From Ktedonobacterales bacterium (GTDB taxonomy: Bacteria > Chloroflexota > Ktedonobacteria > Ktedonobacterales > JADMIN01): a stretch of DNA of 7,665 nucleotides. Location: the NCBI GenBank assembly GCA_025928125.1, contig JAICKD010000129.1, forward strand, positions 1 through 7,665. Direction: 5' to 3'. The position numbers and the translations under genes are program-made. The notes under the pieces were generated by a model. That model was not told where the DNA came from. It did not search any database and saw only the letters and a list, made by a program, of their open reading frames with translations. Below, in pieces: positions 4,056-7,665 of this stretch (position 1 is the first letter of the stretch; each line of letters begins with the position of its first letter).

Positions 4056-5609
4056 TCAGCCGTGGATGCCGTGGGCGTGCCGTTCGGCCTCGCGCGCCTC
4101 ATCTTCGCGGCCCAGCGCGTGGAGTACCGCCGCTTTGTTTGCCCAGGCGGGCGTATAGTGGGGGTCGAGCGCAATGGCGCGGTCACAGGCGGAAAGCGCC
4201 TCGTTGTGGCGGCCCAGCGCGGCGAGCACACCGCCCTTGTTGCTCCAGGCGGCGACGAACGCCGGATCGAGCGCGAGGGCATGGTCGCAGGCAATCAGCG
4301 CCTCGTTGTGGCGTCCCAGGCGCGCCAGCGTGCTGGCCTTGCGGTTCCAGGTCGGCGCGGAGTTGGGCATAAAGGTGAGCGCCCGCTCGCTGGCGTAGAG
4401 CGCATCTTCGTAGCGGCCCATGCGGAAGTGCGCCGTGGCCTTGCTGGCCCAGGCGGCGCCAAAGCTCGGCGCGTGCGCCAGCGCGGAATCATAGGCGGCG
4501 ATGGCCTCGTCGTAGCGCTGCAACCCGGCAAGCACCAGGCCTTTGTTCCGCCAGTAGTCGGCGGAATTGGGGTTACGAGTCAGCGCACTATCATAGGCGG
4601 CCAGCGCCTCGATGGGCCGACCAAGCCCGGCGAGCGCCACGCCTTTATTGTTCCAGGCGAAATCGGAGTTGGGATCGAGCACCAGTGCGCCATCGCAGGC
4701 GACCAGCGCCTCATCGTAGCGGCGCAGCTGCACCAGCACGTTCGCCTTGCTCGCCCAGGCCAGCGCGTACTGCTCATCCAGCGCAATCGCCTGATCGTAA
4801 GCGGCGAGCGCCTCGGCAAAGCGGGCCAGTTCGGCGAACATGAACCCGAGATGGAACCACGCCTGCGACGACTGGGGATTGCGCTGCATCGCCTGCTGGA
4901 AGGCGGCGAGCGCATCCTCGGGGCGTCCCTGGGTGCGCAGGGCATTGCCCTGGGCAATCAGACTTTCCACGTCGTCGTCGGCGTGCGGGCCGACCATAGC
5001 GTGTGGCGCATGTGGCACATGCTGTGGCGGCGCGGTGACAACCTTGAAGCGCCCGCCACTCTTCGGGCCGCGATAGCCCTGGACGTGCGCCACCTGTGTG
5101 GGCTGCGTCGGCTGTGACGGCTGCGAGGGCAGCGACGATGGCGGAGGCAGCGCATCGAACATGGGCAGCAGCGAGAGCGAGCGGAGCGTCGCGTGAATCG
5201 CCTGATCGCGCGGCAGCGTGCGGATGATCGGCATGGTGGGCTGCGTGTGGAAGCCCTCGAAAAAGGCATGGAGCGCGTTATCATCCACTGGCTGGGCCAG
5301 CACCGGCAGAAAGCGGCGGTTCGGATCGTGGCGCAGATAGGTCGCCGCCCAAGTGCAGGCGGCGGTGACGGTGCCAGAGCGCAGCGCGGCGGGCGAGAGA
5401 ATGACGATAAACACCGGGCGGGCGCGCACCTCCGGCTCGATCACCGGCAGCAGCTGGCTCAGCGCATAGTGCTGGTCATTGACCCAGACATCCGCGCCAG
5501 CGTTCCGCAACGCGCCCACGAGGTCTTGACAAAAATCGTCATCCTCGGGCGTGTGGCTGACGAATATCCGCGCCGGGTACATCACTCGCCAATCTCCAAC
5601 AGAGAGCAT
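4056..5609 (-). CDS. TIR domain - TPR repeat protein
   Basis: This 517-aa protein begins with a TIR domain (about 13-132). ARIFVSHTPEDDDF is strand A, LRNAGADVWVNDQ leads to the BB loop, VFIVILSPAALRS is strand D, and RRFLPVLAQPVDD follows. A Pro/Gln/Ser/His-rich linker (152-212) joins it to about nine 34-residue TPRs (214-513), visible as AW/YW/TW plus KG or KA at exact 34-residue steps (250, 284, 318, 352, 386, 420, 454, 488). Bacterial TIR domains often cleave NAD+ using a Glu in the 'S.W...E' helix; here that helix reads SGTVTAACTWA and the position is Ala (about A84). So it looks like a binding or signalling TIR rather than an active NADase. There is no signal peptide. The ATG at 5609 has a weak GGTGA upstream; the ATG at 5582 (nine residues shorter) is also possible. 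Confidence 0.9.
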   Translation of the reverse strand: MLSVGDWRVMYPARIFVSHTPEDDDFCQDLVGALRNAGADVWVNDQHYALSQLLPVIEPEVRARPVFIVILSPAALRSGTVTAACTWAATYLRHDPNRRFLPVLAQPVDDNALHAFFEGFHTQPTMPIIRTLPRDQAIHATLRSLSLLPMFDALPPPSSLPSQPSQPTQPTQVAHVQGYRGPKSGGRFKVVTAPPQHVPHAPHAMVGPHADDDVESLIAQGNALRTQGRPEDALAAFQQAMQRNPQSSQAWFHLGFMFAELARFAEALAAYDQAIALDEQYALAWASKANVLVQLRRYDEALVACDGALVLDPNSDFAWNNKGVALAGLGRPIEALAAYDSALTRNPNSADYWRNKGLVLAGLQRYDEAIAAYDSALAHAPSFGAAWASKATAHFRMGRYEDALYASERALTFMPNSAPTWNRKASTLARLGRHNEALIACDHALALDPAFVAAWSNKGGVLAALGRHNEALSACDRAIALDPHYTPAWANKAAVLHALGREDEAREAERHAHGIHG

Positions 5610-5645
5610 CGTCGTATCACCGCTTATTCTGGCTCAGAAGCGCCT

Positions 5646-5654
5646 ATCTTACCA
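5646..5654 (-). promoter_or_regulatory. Possible extended -10 promoter of the TIR-TPR gene
   Basis: On the minus strand TGG-TAAGAT fits an extended -10 about 40 bases before the start at 5609. No good -35 is seen at 16-18 bases. Confidence 0.3.
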
Positions 5655-5839
5655 TAACCCCCGCGCACCCAGTGAGCGGGCGTGCTATGGATACTACGTT
5701 GACGCTTCACAATATGAGCCATTTTCCGGTACATATGTCATGGGTCATCATAGGTCATAGAGACCAACATTGTATGTCGCATGGGAGCTAGCAGCCGCCA
5801 TTGCCCGCAAAGTCAGACCTCAGTATCCCACGACAGGGC

Positions 5840-5893
5840 GGCCAGGCGCAAATGGACAGCCCCATTGGCGTCAGGCGGTGTCGCGCGCTGGCC
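5840..5893 (-). terminator. Possible hairpin terminator after the Ddn-family gene
   Basis: CGCAAATGG (5847-5855) pairs with CCATTGGCG (5862-5870) with one mismatch around a six-base loop. GGCCAG (5840-5845) can pair with CTGGCC (5888-5893) outside it. It starts seven bases after the stop codon on the minus strand. No U-tract follows. Confidence 0.3.
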
Positions 5894-5899
5894 CTTTCG

Positions 5900-6364
5900 T
5901 TACTCCACGGGCCGCAGCAGCACCAGCGGAATTTCGCGGCTCATGTTGCGCTGGTAACGCGCGTAATACGGCGAGACACGCACCAGATCGGCCCAGATGC
6001 GCGGGCGGTCCGCCGCGTCGACGAGGCGGGCGGTCGCCCACTGGCGCTGGCCCTCGCGCTCGACCTCCACTCGTGGGTTCGCCAGCAGGTTGAGATACCA
6101 CGCGGGCGGATGATCCTTGCCGTAGTTGGAGCCGATGACGTAGGGTATCCCACCGTCGGTGTGATATTCCAGCGCGATGGCGTAGCGCGCGCCCGATTTG
6201 CGCCCGGTGGTGGTGAGCATCAGAAAGCCGCGCCCCGGCAGCTTGCCGCCGATCCTGCCGCCGCTGATGCGATAGAGCCAGAGGTGGATGCGCGCGAACG
6301 CGGGTGCGTGTGGCGGCGATGGCGCCAGCGGCGGCAAGGGCGGTAACGATGTTATCTCAGTCAT
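5900..6364 (-). CDS. F420-dependent nitroreductase/quinone reductase family protein (Ddn-like)
   Basis: This 154-aa protein fits the deazaflavin (F420)-dependent Ddn family, small split-barrel oxidoreductases that use reduced F420 on quinones, nitro compounds or other substrates. After a Pro-rich N-terminus (8-22) comes a helix (ARIHLWLYRISGG), then FLMLTTTGRKSGARY with the GRKSG phosphate-binding element at 54-58. ALEYHTDGGIPYVIGSNYG and HPAWYLNLLANP-type sequence (85-97, here HPPAWYLNLLANP) form the cofactor-binding core. A C-terminal SPYYARYQRNMSREIPLVLL completes the usual fold. The length is typical. The ATG at 6364 is chosen for GGGAG five bases upstream; the ATG at 6376 has no such site. 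It implies that the host makes F420. It is transcribed divergently from the diaminopropionate ammonia-lyase gene. The physiological substrate cannot be told from sequence. Confidence 0.88.
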   Translation of the reverse strand: MTEITSLPPLPPLAPSPPHAPAFARIHLWLYRISGGRIGGKLPGRGFLMLTTTGRKSGARYAIALEYHTDGGIPYVIGSNYGKDHPPAWYLNLLANPRVEVEREGQRQWATARLVDAADRPRIWADLVRVSPYYARYQRNMSREIPLVLLRPVE

Positions 6365-6369
6365 GATCG

Positions 6370-6374
6370 CTCCC
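6370..6374 (-). promoter_or_regulatory. Ribosome binding site deciding the Ddn-family start
   Basis: GGGAG lies five bases before the ATG at 6362-6364 on the minus strand, so the in-frame ATG at 6376, which it overlaps, is less likely to be used. Confidence 0.5.
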
Positions 6375-6376
6375 AT

Positions 6377-6527
6377 GTTGAGGTATGATTGCGGGCAGCA
6401 GATGATGGTAACAAGGGTATGTCAGCCGAAGACATGACACAACAAGCGACTGATATTGACGTAGGCTGAGACAGCAGCGCTTAGAGATTTCCCTCGCTTA
6501 TCGAGGCGCCACGGAGGACTACAGGCA
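6377..6527. promoter_or_regulatory. Divergent intergenic region with a possible -35 for the ammonia-lyase gene
   Basis: These bases separate two divergent genes and must hold both promoters. On the plus strand TTGACG (6456-6461) resembles a -35, but no good -10 lies at 16-18 bases. A 5-bp hairpin CCTCG/CGAGG lies at 6492-6506. GGAGG at 6513-6517 is the ribosome binding site of the plus-strand gene, ten bases before its ATG. Confidence 0.35.
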
Positions 6528-7665
6528 ATGCCGAACAACACGATAGTCTTTCCAAATCCACAGGCCACGGACCATCTCGAAGGCGAAATTCCGGGCGGCG
6601 AAGCGTTTGACTTCCATCAGAAGCTACCGGGCTACAAGCCATCACCCCTGATCGATGCTCCTGGCATCGCGGATGTTCTTGGCGTCGGCAAGGTCTGGGT
6701 GAAGGATGAATCGAGCCGATTTGGCCTGCCAGCCTTCAAGTTTCTCGGCGCATCGTGGGCGGTCTATCGCGTGTTGCTGGAGCGGAGTGGCGGCAGCATC
6801 GACCCGTGGCAGACGTTTGACGACCTGAAAGAACGGTTCGCGCCGCTCAAGCCACTCACGTTTGTCACCGCGACGGACGGCAACCACGGGCGCGCCGTCG
6901 CCCGGATGGCTCATCTGCTGGGGTTCGCGGCGCATATTCTCGTCCCGCCCGGCATGGCTCAGGCGCGTATTGACGCCATCGAAGGCGAGGGCGCGGGGGT
7001 CACGATTGTCGCTGGCAGCTACGACGACGCCGTCACGCGGGCGGCGGCGCTGGCATCGGACGACGCGCTGGTCATCTCCGATACGGCGTGGGAAGGATAC
7101 ACGCAGATTCCACGCTGGATTATGGAGGGCTACACCACCATCTTGCGCGAGCTTGACGACCAACTAGCAGCAACGAGTGATTCGCGTGTGGACCTGGTCG
7201 CCGCACAGATGGGCGTGGGCGGGCTGGCGACGGCGGTGGTCTGGCGCTACCGGCGACCTGAGTTGGCTCACCAGCCCCGAATCATCGGTGTCGAGCCATT
7301 GGCCGCCGATGCCCTGCTGGAGTCCGCGCGGGCTGGGCGGATGGTCGAGGCTCCGGGGCCGCATACCTCTATTATGGCGGGACTCTGCTGCGGCGTTCCC
7401 TCGCTGGTGGCGTGGCCGATTATCGCGAAGGGCATCGATATGTTCGTCGCCATCGACGATGAGTGGGCGCGCGAGGCGATGCGTACGCTTGCCAGAGCGG
7501 GTGTCGTCTCAGGCGAGACGGGGGCGGCGGGTCTCGCCGGGCTTCTTGCGCTGCTCTCAGGCCCGGATGCACAGCAGCACAGCCAACTGCTGGGGCTCAC
7601 CCCGGCGTCGCGGGTGGTGGTCATCTCGACCGAAGGGGCGACTGATCCCGTGGCCTACCAACGCA
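6528..7665 (+). CDS. dpaL: Diaminopropionate ammonia-lyase, 3' end outside the window
   Basis: The frame is open from the ATG at 6528 to the last base (379 residues), and the family is about 400 aa, so only about 20 residues are missing. The enzyme is a fold-type II PLP enzyme that converts 2,3-diaminopropionate to pyruvate and two ammonia. SSRFGLPAFKFLGAS carries the PLP lysine (K71). TATDGNHGRAVARMA holds D117 and ISDTAWEGYTQIPRWIMEGY holds D185, matching the two catalytic aspartates of E. coli YgeX (D120 and D189 as I recall). GVGGLATAV (229-237) is the PLP phosphate loop, SIMAGLCCGVPS follows the family pattern, and STEGATDP lies near the C-terminus. DTAWEGYTQIPRW distinguishes it from threonine synthase and threonine dehydratase. 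GGAGG ten bases upstream supports the start. No neighbour shows the source of the substrate. Confidence 0.92.
   Translation, partial: MPNNTIVFPNPQATDHLEGEIPGGEAFDFHQKLPGYKPSPLIDAPGIADVLGVGKVWVKDESSRFGLPAFKFLGASWAVYRVLLERSGGSIDPWQTFDDLKERFAPLKPLTFVTATDGNHGRAVARMAHLLGFAAHILVPPGMAQARIDAIEGEGAGVTIVAGSYDDAVTRAAALASDDALVISDTAWEGYTQIPRWIMEGYTTILRELDDQLAATSDSRVDLVAAQMGVGGLATAVVWRYRRPELAHQPRIIGVEPLAADALLESARAGRMVEAPGPHTSIMAGLCCGVPSLVAWPIIAKGIDMFVAIDDEWAREAMRTLARAGVVSGETGAAGLAGLLALLSGPDAQQHSQLLGLTPASRVVVISTEGATDPVAYQR

Larger units (their letters stand above)
5610..5899. other. Intergenic region between the Ddn-family gene and the TIR-TPR gene
   Basis: No gene is supported in these 290 bases. The half towards 5610 is the upstream region of the TIR-TPR gene. 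Three GTCAT words (5737, 5744 and 5754) lie there with uneven spacing. The half towards 5899 holds a hairpin downstream of the Ddn-family gene. Confidence 0.5.

Noticed and set aside
3509..4294. A long upstream extension of the J-domain frame
   Set aside because: The extension crosses the C-rich repeats and overlaps the 3' end of the TIR-TPR gene. A well-placed Shine-Dalgarno supports the ATG at 3508.
3990..5117. A 375-codon plus-strand open frame
   Set aside because: It is the antisense of the TPR region. Its repetitive Gly/Val/Arg-rich translation follows the 102-base TPR periodicity, and the minus strand gives clear TIR and TPR motifs.
5737..5758. Three GTCAT words upstream of the TIR-TPR gene, with a related word near 2655
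   Set aside because: The spacing is uneven, and a shared 9-base word between two regions of this size is expected by chance fairly often.
5801..6346. A 181-codon plus-strand open frame
   Set aside because: It is antisense to the Ddn-family gene, with no recognisable motif; it is a high-GC shadow frame.
1..7665. CRISPR array, integrase, transposase or attachment sites
   Set aside because: No regular spacer-repeat pattern and no recombinase motifs were seen; the only regular tandem repeats are the TPR codons.

Overview
The window is a GC-rich bacterial segment with seven supportable protein genes. The gene families (AMP-forming acetyl-CoA synthetase, an F420-dependent reductase of the Ddn type, a TIR-TPR protein) and the dispersed C-rich and palindromic repeats suggest an environmental bacterium, perhaps Chloroflexota or Actinomycetota. 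This placement is inference; the window holds no rRNA or other phylogenetic marker.

Layout. (1) 1-447, plus strand: the C-terminal part of acetyl-CoA synthetase, cut by the window edge. It meets a minus-strand cluster tail to tail over a strong hairpin at 482-505. (2) 506-2342, minus strand: a likely three-gene operon, read from high to low coordinates. It holds a 219-aa methyltransferase that closely resembles NpmA/KamB (16S rRNA m1A1408, pan-aminoglycoside resistance), then a Phd/YefM-like antitoxin-type protein overlapping its 3' end by 22 bases, then an AadA-like (ANT/DUF4111) nucleotidyltransferase. (3) 2343-3004: no gene, but a near-consensus sigma-70 promoter points at the methyltransferase and would give a leader of about 525 nt with several hairpins. 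(4) 3005-3508, minus: a small protein with a C-terminal J domain. (5) 3509-4055: no gene; a palindromic repeat and two inverted C-rich hairpin repeats. (6) 4056-5609, minus: a TIR domain fused to about nine TPRs, with the catalytic TIR glutamate apparently missing. (7) 5900-6364, minus: an F420-dependent Ddn-family oxidoreductase. (8) 6528 to the end, plus: diaminopropionate ammonia-lyase, open at the window edge.

The most interesting unit is the methyltransferase / Phd-like / nucleotidyltransferase cluster with its long leader. Two of the three genes belong to families that defeat aminoglycosides by different routes (protecting the ribosome and modifying the drug), so it is a candidate intrinsic resistance locus. 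The other genes show no obvious common pathway with it. Comparisons with NpmA, AadA and YgeX are made from memory of those proteins, not from a search.
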